Under the pieces are notes generated by a model. That model worked only from the letters and a program-made list of their open reading frames with translations, had not been told where the DNA came from and ran no database searches. A program made the translations under genes and the position numbers. Below are positions 24,135 through 32,078 of a DNA stretch of 43,387 nt, piece by piece. Source of the DNA: an uncultured Clostridia bacterium (lineage in GTDB: Bacteria > Bacillota > Clostridia > Oscillospirales > Oscillospiraceae); the NCBI GenBank assembly GCA_937893605.1, contig CALBGG010000074.1, positions 1 through 43,387 on the forward strand. The letters are read 5' to 3'. Every line of letters begins with the position of its first letter. Position 1 is the first letter of the stretch.

Positions 24135-25327
24135 CAGCTTTCCTCCGAATATTTTGCAAGCTCGAGCAGTATTTCACGTTTATTATTATCGGGGTATTCC
24201 ATAACATAATCGAGCAGAAATTTAAGCATTTCGCCGAGCTCCGGTCCTTTAAGTCCGAGTGACAGAAGATCGTCTCCCGTAACGGCAAGATGCTTTAAAG
24301 AGAAGCATTCGCCGCTTTTAAGCACAGCTCTGAGCTCTTTTTCGCAGTCGATACCCGTTATGACCGAATATGCCTGTACGGCGCAGGTGATGGTGTCGAC
24401 TCCGTATCGGTTGAGCATTTTCTTCCAGCCGAGACTGTCGGTGGGCGGTTCCCCGCTTAAAAGAACCTCGGCGTCGGTGCAGCAGCGTATCGTGCGCCCG
24501 TCGAGCCTCAGCTGCGTAAGAAAATCGCTCGCCGAGGGAATATAGCCGTATTTGCGGAGCATGATACTGAATGCGACCCAGCGAGAAAGCGGCTTGCGCG
24601 GCATATTTGCTATGTCGGCAAAGTTCGGCATTTTCCAGCCCGAGCCGCTTATATAATTTTCCATGAGTCCGAAGCTTATGGCGGCGGTCATCGTCTCGGG
24701 ACGTGAGGTGAGGAGTATCTTCTCGACCTCGTCGCGCACCCTTTCGGGAGCAAGCTTAGAGGCGAGAGATGCGCATTCTTCGATTGCGCTTAGCGTATCA
24801 TACTCAATGGTAAAGCCGAGCCGCGCGGAAAAGCGCAGAGCGCGGAACATGCGCAGAGCGTCTTCCGTAAATCTGACCTTCGGATTGCCGACACAGCGGA
24901 TGCAGCGCTTTTCGATATCGCTGACTCCGTCGAAGGGGTCTGCCAGCATGCCGTCGGCCGAGAGGGCGATAGCGTTCATGGTAAAATCGCGCCGGCTGAG
25001 GTCTGTTATAAGATCCGAAACAAAGGTAACGGAATCGGGTCTGCGGTGATCACGGTAGTCGCCCTCGGTACGGAAGGTCGTAACCTCGGCGCTTTTGCTG
25101 CCGATAATAACGGTGACGGTGCCGTGCTGCAAGCCCGTAGGCCGCGATCCGGGGAACAGCTCCATTACCTCATCCGGCAGAGCGCTCGTGCAGATATCCC
25201 AGTCCTGCGGCGTAAGCTCCATTATAACGTCGCGTACGCAGCCGCCGACGAGATAGGCAAGATGCCCGCGAGCCTGCAGACCAAATAATATTTGCCTTAT
25301 ATATTTGGGAGGGGTGATTTGGGGCAT
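24134..25327 (-). CDS. cca: CCA tRNA nucleotidyltransferase
   Basis: 397 residues, class II bacterial nucleotidyltransferase. The head domain shows LVGGCVRD (28-33) and the catalytic DWD (Asp42, Asp44), RRDFTMNAIAL, and the neck DALRMFRALRFSARLGF that selects CTP/ATP. It adds or repairs the 3' CCA of tRNA. AGGAG lies about 11 nt upstream of the ATG. The C-terminal half is less conserved, without a clear HD phosphohydrolase motif. It heads the cca-udg-GNAT operon. Confidence 0.94.
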   Translation of the reverse strand: MPQITPPKYIRQILFGLQARGHLAYLVGGCVRDVIMELTPQDWDICTSALPDEVMELFPGSRPTGLQHGTVTVIIGSKSAEVTTFRTEGDYRDHRRPDSVTFVSDLITDLSRRDFTMNAIALSADGMLADPFDGVSDIEKRCIRCVGNPKVRFTEDALRMFRALRFSARLGFTIEYDTLSAIEECASLASKLAPERVRDEVEKILLTSRPETMTAAISFGLMENYISGSGWKMPNFADIANMPRKPLSRWVAFSIMLRKYGYIPSASDFLTQLRLDGRTIRCCTDAEVLLSGEPPTDSLGWKKMLNRYGVDTITCAVQAYSVITGIDCEKELRAVLKSGECFSLKHLAVTGDDLLSLGLKGPELGEMLKFLLDYVMEYPDNNKREILLELAKYSEES

Positions 25328-25364
25328 GATGTTTGAGCTCCTGTATGTACAAAGATTTTAATTC

Positions 25365-25393
25365 TTGTCAAGTTGACTTCACAGTATTATAAT
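25365..25393 (+). promoter_or_regulatory. Promoter of murC
   Basis: TTGTCA, 17-nt spacer, TATAAT, in the divergent gap between cca and murC. Confidence 0.6.
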
Positions 25394-25470
25394 AACATTT
25401 GCTAAATGTAACATCAACATCAAATTGTTAATTATGAAATTGCTTATCATAAAGCGTGATTGGAGAATTT

Positions 25471-26853
25471 ATGCCTGATTTCAGTAAATATTTAGTGTGC
25501 GGAAAAAGAGGCCATCTCATCGGCATAGGCGGTGTTTCGATGTCACCGCTGGCCGAGGTGCTTTCGGACGCCGGGCTTATAATAAGCGGCTCGGATATCG
25601 CGGAGAGCGAGCGAACCTCGCACCTGCGTGAAAAGGGGATAGAAATATCCATAGGTCATGACGCGGCCAATATAACAAACGGTATTGACTTCGTGGTGCG
25701 TACAGCCGCCGCTCACGATGACAATCCAGAGATAGTGCGCGCACATGAGCTGGGCATACCGGTTTTCGAGCGAACCCAGGCCTGGGGCGCTATCATGAAG
25801 GGCTATAAAAATGCCTTGTGCATATCGGGAACGCACGGGAAGACAACAACTACTTCAATGTGCACACATATCCTTATGGCGGCCGAAAAGGATCCGACAG
25901 TCATGATAGGCGGTACGCTTCCGCTTTTAAAGGCCGGACACAGGGTCGGTGCGGGCGATACGATAGTCATGGAGTCGTGCGAGTATTATAACTCGTTTTT
26001 GTCCTTTTACCCGACGGTGGCGGTGATTCTGAATATCGAAGAGGATCATCTTGATTTTTTTTCCGGCATTGAGGATATAAAAAAGAGCTTCCGCGAGTTT
26101 GCAAGCCACGTTCCCGAAAACGGATATGTTGTCGTCAATAACGATGACGAAAACACCATGGATGCCATAAAGGGCCTTGACCGCAACATCGTGACCTTCG
26201 GACTTACGGCAAAAGCGGATGTCTACGCAAAGAACGTGGTTCGAATAGGCTCGCTGACAAAGTTTGATATCATGTACAAGGGAAAGCTGTTCGATACGGT
26301 CAGCATCCATGTCCCCGGCGTGCATAACCTCAAAAACGCGCTCGCCGCTGCCGCGGCCTGCATATGCCTCGGCATAAAGCCGACCGCAATAAAATACGGC
26401 CTTGCCGGATTTTCCGGAGCGGGCAGAAGATTTGAGTTCAAGGGAAAATTCAACGGTGCGGACGTCTATGATGATTACGCTCACCACCCGGGTGAGCTGA
26501 AGGCTCTGCTCGACGCGGTCGAGGCTTTGGGCTATAAGCGCACAATAGTCGTTTTCCAGCCGCACACCTATACGCGTACGATGGCGCTGTTTCAGGACTT
26601 CGTGCGTCAGCTACGCCGCCCGGATATAGTATATCTGGCGGAGATATTTGCCGCCCGTGAAAAGAATATTCTCGGCATCTCATCGGCAGACCTCGCAGAG
26701 AAGATAGAGGGCGCAAAGTTTTTCAAAACCTTTGAGGAGATCGAGCGCGATCTGCGCAAAACGGCGCAGCCGGGAGACCTCATCCTCACTGTCGGCGCTG
26801 GCAACGTCTACAAGATAGGCGAGCACCTTTTGGCCGACGATTATGAAACATGA
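25471..26853 (+). CDS. murC: UDP-N-acetylmuramate--L-alanine ligase
   Basis: 460 residues from the ATG at 25471, 5 nt after TGGAG; a GTG at 25456 is in frame but overlaps that site. The N-terminal Rossmann domain has HLIGIGGVSMSPLAEVL, the ATP P-loop is SGTHGKTTTTS (about residue 120), and later motifs include LNIEEDHLDFF, GVHNLKNALAA and YDDYAHHPGE. It adds L-alanine to UDP-MurNAc in the first peptide step of peptidoglycan synthesis in the cytoplasm. It stands apart from a dcw cluster. The next gene starts 14 nt later. Confidence 0.95.
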   Translation: MPDFSKYLVCGKRGHLIGIGGVSMSPLAEVLSDAGLIISGSDIAESERTSHLREKGIEISIGHDAANITNGIDFVVRTAAAHDDNPEIVRAHELGIPVFERTQAWGAIMKGYKNALCISGTHGKTTTTSMCTHILMAAEKDPTVMIGGTLPLLKAGHRVGAGDTIVMESCEYYNSFLSFYPTVAVILNIEEDHLDFFSGIEDIKKSFREFASHVPENGYVVVNNDDENTMDAIKGLDRNIVTFGLTAKADVYAKNVVRIGSLTKFDIMYKGKLFDTVSIHVPGVHNLKNALAAAAACICLGIKPTAIKYGLAGFSGAGRRFEFKGKFNGADVYDDYAHHPGELKALLDAVEALGYKRTIVVFQPHTYTRTMALFQDFVRQLRRPDIVYLAEIFAAREKNILGISSADLAEKIEGAKFFKTFEEIERDLRKTAQPGDLILTVGAGNVYKIGEHLLADDYET

Positions 26854-26867
26854 AACGGAGATAAACT

Positions 26868-27500
26868 ATGCAGATAAGCTGGCTTGGACATTCCTGCTTT
26901 AAGATCAGTCATGACGGATACAGTCTTGTTATAGACCCATATGACCTTACAAACGCAAACTACCCGCCGATGAACACATCGGCCGATGCCGTGCTGTGCA
27001 GCCATGAGCACAGAGGGCACAATTACCGCGCCGGAGTGAAGCTCTCGGGCACGGCAAGACCCTGCCCATACGAGGTGGAGATAATAGATACCTTCCACGA
27101 CACGAGCTACGGCAGCCTGCGCGGAAATAATAAGATACATATTATAAAGTGGGACGGCTTTAAGCTCGTACACATGGGCGACCTCGGCAGTTTTCTCACG
27201 GACGCGGAAAAGGATAAGCTCTTCGGAGCGGACGTTCTCATGATAAATGCGGGAGGCTTCCGCGCGATGCCGAGCGATAAGACAAAGCCCCTGGCCGACG
27301 AGCTGTGTGCTAATGTAGTCATTCCCATGCACTATGCCCACGACGGCTGCGGAAGCCGCCGTATGGAGCGTGTTACTGCTTTTACCGATCAGTATATGCC
27401 GCTGCCGATAGTTCGATTTTACGATACTAACACGATAAGCATAGATCATGATACCGAGCCGCAGATAGCCGTGCTGAAATTTCAGCCCGGGAAAATGTGA
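26868..27500 (+). CDS. Metallo-beta-lactamase-fold protein, UlaG-like, altered metal motif
   Basis: 210 residues. The start WLGHSCFKI and VIDPYDL are typical of UlaG-like hydrolases, as are VHMGDLG and VVIPMHYA. The metal motif reads His46-Glu-His48-Arg-Gly50-His51, so the Asp of the usual HxHxDH is replaced by Gly. The protein may bind one metal or be altered in activity. The substrate is unknown. It follows murC after 14 nt and ends in a terminator. Confidence 0.85.
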   Translation: MQISWLGHSCFKISHDGYSLVIDPYDLTNANYPPMNTSADAVLCSHEHRGHNYRAGVKLSGTARPCPYEVEIIDTFHDTSYGSLRGNNKIHIIKWDGFKLVHMGDLGSFLTDAEKDKLFGADVLMINAGGFRAMPSDKTKPLADELCANVVIPMHYAHDGCGSRRMERVTAFTDQYMPLPIVRFYDTNTISIDHDTEPQIAVLKFQPGKM

Positions 27501-27522
27501 AAATTGATTGAATTATCTTTAA

Positions 27523-27560
27523 AAATCAAGGGATTATACAGAAATCCCTTGATTTATTTG
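27523..27560 (+). terminator. Terminator of the murC operon
   Basis: A perfect 12-bp stem (AAATCAAGGGAT with ATCCCTTGATTT, 9-nt loop) followed by ATTTG. Confidence 0.85.
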
Positions 27561-27577
27561 CCCTTATAGTATATAGT
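27550..27577 (+). promoter_or_regulatory. Possible promoter of the SpoVB-like flippase gene
   Basis: TTGATT, 16-nt spacer, TATAGT, overlapping the 3' arm of the preceding terminator. Confidence 0.3.
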
Positions 27578-27621
27578 TTCAAAGTCCAAAATGATCCGCT
27601 ATCACGAATGGAGGCCTTTTA

Positions 27622-29229
27622 GTGGCAAAAGCAAAAGAACAAAACTATCTGCACGGTGCGGCTATCATGACCGCGGGCGTTATTATAATGAAAATCCTCG
27701 GAGCGCTGTACAAGATCCCGCTGGGCAATATGCTCGGCGACGACGGCTACGGACTGTTTCTGCAGGCGTATTATGTGTACAGCCTGTTCCTGACGCTGGC
27801 TACGGCAGGATTTCCGGTGGCGCTTTCGCGCATGATAAGCGCGGCGCAGACCTGCGGGCGGCAGATGCAGGCACGGCGTACATATCAGGTCGCATGGTGG
27901 ACCTTCTTTGTGCTCGGTGCTGTGTGCTCGAGCGTTATGTTCATCTTTCCGGATTGGCTCGCCGATACGCTTATCCACAGTCCCGATGCGGCGCTTAGCA
28001 TTCAGGCGCTGGCGCCGGCTGTGCTGCTGTGCTGCATTACCTCGACATACAGGGGTCTCACTCAGGGCTACGGCAATATGAAGCCGACTACCGTAAGTCA
28101 GATCCTTGAGGTCCTGGCAAAGGTCGCGGCAGGCCTTGCGCTTGCGGCGTACCTTTTGAAGGCGGGCTGCGATAAGCCCGTTGCCGTTTCCGGCGCGATA
28201 TTCGGCGTTACCGTCGGTTCGCTGGCCTCACTTTTGTATATGCTCATTTACAAAATGCGCAACTATCGCTTCGACATTGTCGCGGAGCCCGACGTCCCCG
28301 AAAGCGCGGGTACGATATTCAAAAACCTTCTGAGCATAGGAATCCCCATCGCGCTCGGCTCTGTCGCGCTTGCGCTTATAAATCTCATCGACGCCGGACT
28401 TTGCATGACTCGTCTGCAAAACGCTGTCGGGTTTACCTATTCGCACGCAAAGACACTGTATGGTGTTTACGGAAAGGCACAGACGCTGTTTAACCTGCCT
28501 GCGGCGTTTATAACGCCGCTGACGATATCCATCGTACCGGCTATCTCGGCTAAACTCGTTATGAATGCAAGAAAAGAGGCGGGAAAGATATCCGAAGATT
28601 CGCTGCGCATATCCATGGCGATAGCGCTGCCCATGGGCGTCGGACTTGCCGTTCTGAGCGAGCCTATTATGAAGGTTATATACCCCAACGCGCATTCATC
28701 AGGCCCGCTGCTTCTGTGCCTGCTGGGTATAGCATCCGTATTTGTGTGCTTTTCGCTGATGAGCACCGCCGTTTTGCAGGCGACGGGAAAGGAAAGGCTC
28801 ACGCTTTATTCAATCGTGGCAGGCGGACTTGTCAAGATAACGATAAACTGGTTCATAGTTGCGATCCCCGCAATAAATATATACGGCGCTGCTATCGGCA
28901 CCATTTGCTGCTATGTTACAATGTGCATACTGAACCTTATCTTTATTAACCGCAGCTTTGAAAATGAGTTGTCAATGAAGAATATCTTTATTCGCCCTGC
29001 CGCGCCCAGTGTTATAATGGGAGTTATAGCGCTTGCCGTGTATTACGGCGGCATGATGCTCGCCCCGTCCGACGGCAGACTTATCATGGCGCTCGTCATG
29101 TGCGTCGCCATAGGTGTCGCCGTTATAGTTTATGCCGTCGCTGTTATCAAGCTGCGCGTAATAACCACTGAGGATATGAAGCTTATCCCAAAGGGTGAAA
29201 AGATAGCAAAGCTGCTGCATATGAGCTGA
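27622..29229 (+). CDS. SpoVB/MurJ-like lipid-linked oligosaccharide flippase (MVF/MOP superfamily)
   Basis: 535 residues, about 14 membrane helices. It starts at GTG 27622, 7 nt after GGAGG. Features are the first helix with ILGALYKIPLGNMLGDDGYGLF, LALINLIDAGLCMTRL and the KMRNY loop, as in Firmicute SpoVB/YabM proteins of the polysaccharide transport family. Members move lipid II or other polyprenyl-linked sugars across the membrane, some only during spore cortex synthesis. HU and RqcP lie downstream, as around the Bacillus yabM region, but the mazG gene usual there is absent. SpoVB versus general flippase cannot be settled from sequence. Confidence 0.88.
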   Translation: MAKAKEQNYLHGAAIMTAGVIIMKILGALYKIPLGNMLGDDGYGLFLQAYYVYSLFLTLATAGFPVALSRMISAAQTCGRQMQARRTYQVAWWTFFVLGAVCSSVMFIFPDWLADTLIHSPDAALSIQALAPAVLLCCITSTYRGLTQGYGNMKPTTVSQILEVLAKVAAGLALAAYLLKAGCDKPVAVSGAIFGVTVGSLASLLYMLIYKMRNYRFDIVAEPDVPESAGTIFKNLLSIGIPIALGSVALALINLIDAGLCMTRLQNAVGFTYSHAKTLYGVYGKAQTLFNLPAAFITPLTISIVPAISAKLVMNARKEAGKISEDSLRISMAIALPMGVGLAVLSEPIMKVIYPNAHSSGPLLLCLLGIASVFVCFSLMSTAVLQATGKERLTLYSIVAGGLVKITINWFIVAIPAINIYGAAIGTICCYVTMCILNLIFINRSFENELSMKNIFIRPAAPSVIMGVIALAVYYGGMMLAPSDGRLIMALVMCVAIGVAVIVYAVAVIKLRVITTEDMKLIPKGEKIAKLLHMS

Positions 29230-29271
29230 GCCGAAGATGAGTGAAAATTTTGGTTTTTTTCGAAAAAACAC

Positions 29272-29300
29272 TTGATATTTGCAGAGTTTTGTGATAAGTT
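29272..29300 (+). promoter_or_regulatory. Possible promoter of the HU gene
   Basis: TTGATA, 17-nt spacer, TAAGTT; the -10 is poor. It is the best candidate in the 183-base gap upstream of HU. Confidence 0.3.
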
Positions 29301-29338
29301 TTAACTCGCGCCTTGAGGCGCATGTCCAATGTGAATAA

Positions 29339-29366
29339 CCCGGCACGGCGCAATCGGCGCACCGGG
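29339..29366 (+). promoter_or_regulatory. Hairpin in the HU leader
   Basis: CCCGG pairs with CCGGG and GCGC with GCGC around a 5-nt loop, with an asymmetric bulge. No T tract follows, so it is not a terminator; it may stabilise the mRNA leader. Confidence 0.35.
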
Positions 29367-29412
29367 CTATATAGAAAAGGCATTTTAGCCGCATAAATTA
29401 GGAGGATTACAC

Positions 29413-29688
29413 ATGAATAAGGCAGAGCTTATAGCAGCCGTCGCAGAGAAGACCGGTCTTTCCAAGAAGGACTCCGAGAAGGCTGTCAACGCCGCATTTG
29501 ATACCATTGTTGAGACCCTGGTATCCGGTGAGAAGGTTCAGATGGTTGGCTTCGGCGTTTTTGACGTTAAGGAGCGCGGCGTTCGTATCGGCCGTAACCC
29601 CAAGACCCGCGAGGAGATCGAGATACCCGCAAGCAAAGTTCCTTTCTTCAAGGCAGGCAAGGCACTCAAGGATGCAGTTGCAGAGTAA
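29413..29688 (+). CDS. hup: HU-family DNA-binding protein
   Basis: 91 residues. The dimerisation helices start MNKAELIAAVAEKTGLSKKD, then the conserved GFGVFDVKERGVRIGRNPKT and the beta-arm with EIEIPASKVPFF, ending in GKALKDAV. It bends and compacts DNA in the nucleoid. AGGAGG lies 7 nt before the ATG. Its codon use (GTT, AAG, CGT) looks like that of a highly expressed gene. Confidence 0.97.
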   Translation: MNKAELIAAVAEKTGLSKKDSEKAVNAAFDTIVETLVSGEKVQMVGFGVFDVKERGVRIGRNPKTREEIEIPASKVPFFKAGKALKDAVAE

Positions 29689-29710
29689 TTAAGCAAAGTA
29701 ATATAATACA

Positions 29711-29743
29711 ATTCCCACGATACGAAAGTATTGTGGGAATTTT
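29711..29743 (+). terminator. Terminator between HU and rqcP
   Basis: A 13-bp stem (one G-T pair) closed by a GAAA tetraloop with TTTT at the end, 22 nt after the HU stop and just upstream of the rqcP ribosome binding site. rqcP has no obvious promoter of its own, so read-through may supply it. Confidence 0.85.
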
Positions 29744-29762
29744 GCTAAGAGGAGAAAACGAT

Positions 29763-30008
29763 ATGCGACTTGATAAGTATCTTAAGGTATCAAGACTCAT
29801 TAAACGAAGGAGCGTAGCCAACGACGCCTGCGATACCGAGCGCGTGAGCGTAAACGGCCGTCAGGTCAAGGCGAGCTATCAGGTTAAGGTCGGTGACGTT
29901 ATAGAGATTGCCTTCGGCCTGCGCAGGCTCAAGGTAGAGGTGCTGTCAGTCAATGAGACGGCCAAAAAGGAAGAAGCCCCTGCTATGTACAGGGAGCTTG
30001 AGAACTGA
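29763..30008 (+). CDS. rqcP: RqcP (YabO) S4-domain ribosome quality-control factor
   Basis: 81 residues from the ATG at 29763, 8 nt after AGAGGAG; an earlier in-frame ATG at 29733 lies inside the terminator hairpin and is rejected. Almost the whole protein is an S4 RNA-binding domain: MRLDKYLKVSRLIKRRSVAND, RVSVNGRQVKASYQVKVGD. With RqcH it promotes alanine tailing on stalled 50S subunits. Its position after HU matches the hup-yabO pair of Clostridia. It ends in a strong bidirectional terminator. Confidence 0.93.
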   Translation: MRLDKYLKVSRLIKRRSVANDACDTERVSVNGRQVKASYQVKVGDVIEIAFGLRRLKVEVLSVNETAKKEEAPAMYRELEN

Positions 30009-30028
30009 TGAAAGATTATATGTGCAAC

Positions 30029-30060
30029 AAAAAATCCCGTCCGATCGGACGGGATTTTTT
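30029..30060. terminator. Bidirectional terminator between rqcP and the SLH gene
   Basis: A near-continuous palindrome centred at 30044/30045 with ATCCCGTCCGATCGGACGGGAT core and A/T tracts on both ends. Confidence 0.93.
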
Positions 30061-30074
30061 ATAGTTGCTCGAAA

Positions 30075-31208
30075 TTACTTGGACCAGTCGGGAGCGTCGG
30101 TGCGGATGTTAGTCCACTGCTCGGTGATGAGCGACTCGCTGCTCAGACCGTTCTTAACGTTGACAGTCCAGGTGTAGTTGTGGGAGTTGGTAGCCTCGAG
30201 AATGTCTGCATAGTACCATGCGGAGTTGGCGTTATCGGGCCAATTCTTGACGGTGCCGGTGCAGCTGCTCATGCTGCTGTTGGTGGAGTTGCGGCCGACG
30301 AGACGGTTGCACATTGCGGCAGCCTGCGCACGGGTAAGGGGATCGTTGGGATTTGCATTGCCGGTTGCGTCGCCCTTGAGGATGCCGAGCTTTGCAAGAA
30401 GGTTGATGTAGTTCTGAGCCCAGTGGCCGTTGATATCCTCGAACATGTTGTTGCCGACATATGAGACGGAGAACAAGCGGGCGATCATCGTGGAGAACTC
30501 GGCACGGGTGACGTTGGCTTCGGGGTGGAAGTTGCCGTCGGGGTAGCCCTTGATTATACCGGCCTTGTAAAGGGTGCAGACCTCGGTGTTGTACCATGCG
30601 TTTGCGCTTACATCCTTAAAGGTGCTGGTCGAAGCTGCAAACTTTTCGCGGGTCTCGGTGGTCATGAGACGGTAGAGAATGGTCGCGATCTGTGCACGGG
30701 TGATCTTTTCGTTGGGGCCGACATTGCCGTTGGGGAAGCCGATCATGTATGCAAAGTGATCGGTGTAGTTAAGACCGATGTTCAGAACGGGGTAGAGAAT
30801 GAGCTTGTCGGCATCAAGCTTCATGCTGAAAGACCACTTTATGCCGGGCAGAGTGCTGTACTTCAGGCCGGAAATGGGACCGTCACAGGTAGCCGCAACG
30901 GTATATATGCCAACGAGGCTCTTGGGGATGAATGCAAGACCGAGCATGTTTGCGGTGTAGGTGCTTGCCTCGCCGGTAACGTTGTTGGTCAGCGTGATCT
31001 GAGCGCCGCTTGCAGGCAGCTTGCTCATCAGAGAGCAGTAAACTATGTAAGTTGGGATCTGGATGCCGTCTACGGTGTCGATAACGCCGCCGATGGTGTC
31101 ACCGATGGACTGAGTATCGACGTCGTCGGCGAGAGCCGCTGTGGGCAGAAGTGCAGCAATCATCATCACCGCAAGAAGCAGGCTGATAAGTTTTGTTGAC
31201 TTTTTCAT
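30075..31208 (-). CDS. Secreted S-layer homology (SLH) domain protein
   Basis: 377 residues with a signal peptide (MKKSTKLISLLLAVMMIAAL, cleavage near AALADD). Residues about 50-140 form a small beta-rich domain (ITLTNNVTGEASTYT, GIYTVAATCDG). Three SLH repeats follow at about 148-310, each with the G-x-P-x-G-x-x-x-P and TRAQ/TRAE pattern (GFPNGNVGPNEKITRAQ, GYPDGNFHPEANVTRAE, GDATGNANPNDPLTRAQ). SLH domains bind pyruvylated wall polymers, so the protein is wall-anchored. A C-terminal tail (about 320-377) is Trp/Asn rich. AGAAGGAG lies 8 nt before the ATG. It is monocistronic with its own promoter and operator-like palindrome. Confidence 0.93.
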   Translation of the reverse strand: MKKSTKLISLLLAVMMIAALLPTAALADDVDTQSIGDTIGGVIDTVDGIQIPTYIVYCSLMSKLPASGAQITLTNNVTGEASTYTANMLGLAFIPKSLVGIYTVAATCDGPISGLKYSTLPGIKWSFSMKLDADKLILYPVLNIGLNYTDHFAYMIGFPNGNVGPNEKITRAQIATILYRLMTTETREKFAASTSTFKDVSANAWYNTEVCTLYKAGIIKGYPDGNFHPEANVTRAEFSTMIARLFSVSYVGNNMFEDINGHWAQNYINLLAKLGILKGDATGNANPNDPLTRAQAAAMCNRLVGRNSTNSSMSSCTGTVKNWPDNANSAWYYADILEATNSHNYTWTVNVKNGLSSESLITEQWTNIRTDAPDWSK

Positions 31209-31273
31209 GTTGTTTCTCCTTCTAAGAAATACGTTTTAAATAAAGCTACAGGTATAGCTTGTTTTACAAGCCT

Positions 31274-31302
31274 AATTTACACCGTCGGTTACAATTTGTC
31301 AA
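31274..31302 (-). promoter_or_regulatory. Promoter of the SLH protein gene
   Basis: On the minus strand TTGACA, 17-nt spacer, TAAATT, about 65 nt upstream of the start codon. Confidence 0.6.
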
Positions 31303-31310
31303 CAAATTGT
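31291..31310. promoter_or_regulatory. Operator-like palindrome over the -35 of the SLH gene
   Basis: ACAATTTGT and ACAAATTGT form perfect 9-nt inverted arms with a 2-nt centre. The -35 hexamer lies inside, so a dimeric regulator bound here would block polymerase. Confidence 0.4.
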
Positions 31311-31358
31311 GATGAGTATAAACAAAAATTTTTTAGTTTTAAAAGATGACTTTTTAAA

Positions 31359-32066
31359 TTACTGGAGCTGGCGTATAATCTCCCGCCTGAGCCGGTGTAT
31401 TATCCGCTTTTCCAGGCGGCTTATGTAGCTTTGGGATATCCCCAGCATATCTGCGACCTCCTTTTGTGTGTATTCGCTTCCGCCGCCTAGCCCGAAGCGC
31501 AGGGTTATTATGTTTTTTTCCCTTTCGCCGAGGGAATTTACGGCGTTTAGCAGCATTTGGCGATCGGCGTCATCCTCAAGCGGACGGCAGACCTCGTCGT
31601 CATCGGTACCCAGAACATCGGACAGGAGCAGCTCATTCCCGTCCCAATCGGTGTTGAGCGGCTCGTCAAAGCTCACCTCGCTGCGCTGATTGCCGATCTT
31701 GCGCAGATGCATGAGAATTTCGTTTTCGATACATCTTGAGGCGTAGGTGGCAAGCTTGATTTTCTTGTCGCTGCGGAAGGTGCTTATTGCCTTTATAAGC
31801 CCTATGGTCCCGATGGATATGAGATCCTCGAGGTTAACGCCGGTGTTCTCAAACCGCCTGGATATATAGACGACAAGGCGCAGATTATGTTCCGTAAGAA
31901 GCTTTTTCGCGTTTTCGTCGCCGTTTTCCATTGCGATAACGGCCTTTTCCTCCTCGTCCTTATCCAACGGGGCTGGAAGAACGTCACTGCCGCCGATGTA
32001 GAACAGCCCCTTTTCGGGCAGCAAGTGCCGCTCAAGCCAGCCTTTTATTATGCTTATCAGATCCAT
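31359..32066 (-). CDS. sigE: Mother-cell sporulation sigma factor sigma-E precursor
   Basis: 235 residues. Region 2 contains the conserved HNLRLVVYISRRFENTGVNLEDLISIGTIGLIKAI and KLATYASRCIENEILM; region 4 has the helix-turn-helix YTQKEVADMLGISQSYISRLEKRI. The start region MDLISIIKGWLE is the pro-sequence; FYIGGSDVLPAPL aligns with the processing site of Bacillus pro-sigma-E. It directs early mother-cell transcription after cleavage by SpoIIGA, whose gene lies 12 nt upstream. AGGAGCTG precedes the ATG. No clear terminator was found downstream. Confidence 0.96.
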   Translation of the reverse strand: MDLISIIKGWLERHLLPEKGLFYIGGSDVLPAPLDKDEEEKAVIAMENGDENAKKLLTEHNLRLVVYISRRFENTGVNLEDLISIGTIGLIKAISTFRSDKKIKLATYASRCIENEILMHLRKIGNQRSEVSFDEPLNTDWDGNELLLSDVLGTDDDEVCRPLEDDADRQMLLNAVNSLGEREKNIITLRFGLGGGSEYTQKEVADMLGISQSYISRLEKRIIHRLRREIIRQLQ

Positions 32067-32078
32067 AAGCAGCTCCTT

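Noticed and set aside
30525..31199. 224-codon open frame on the plus strand
   Set aside because: Antisense to the SLH protein gene; Gly/Val/Asp-rich with no motif.
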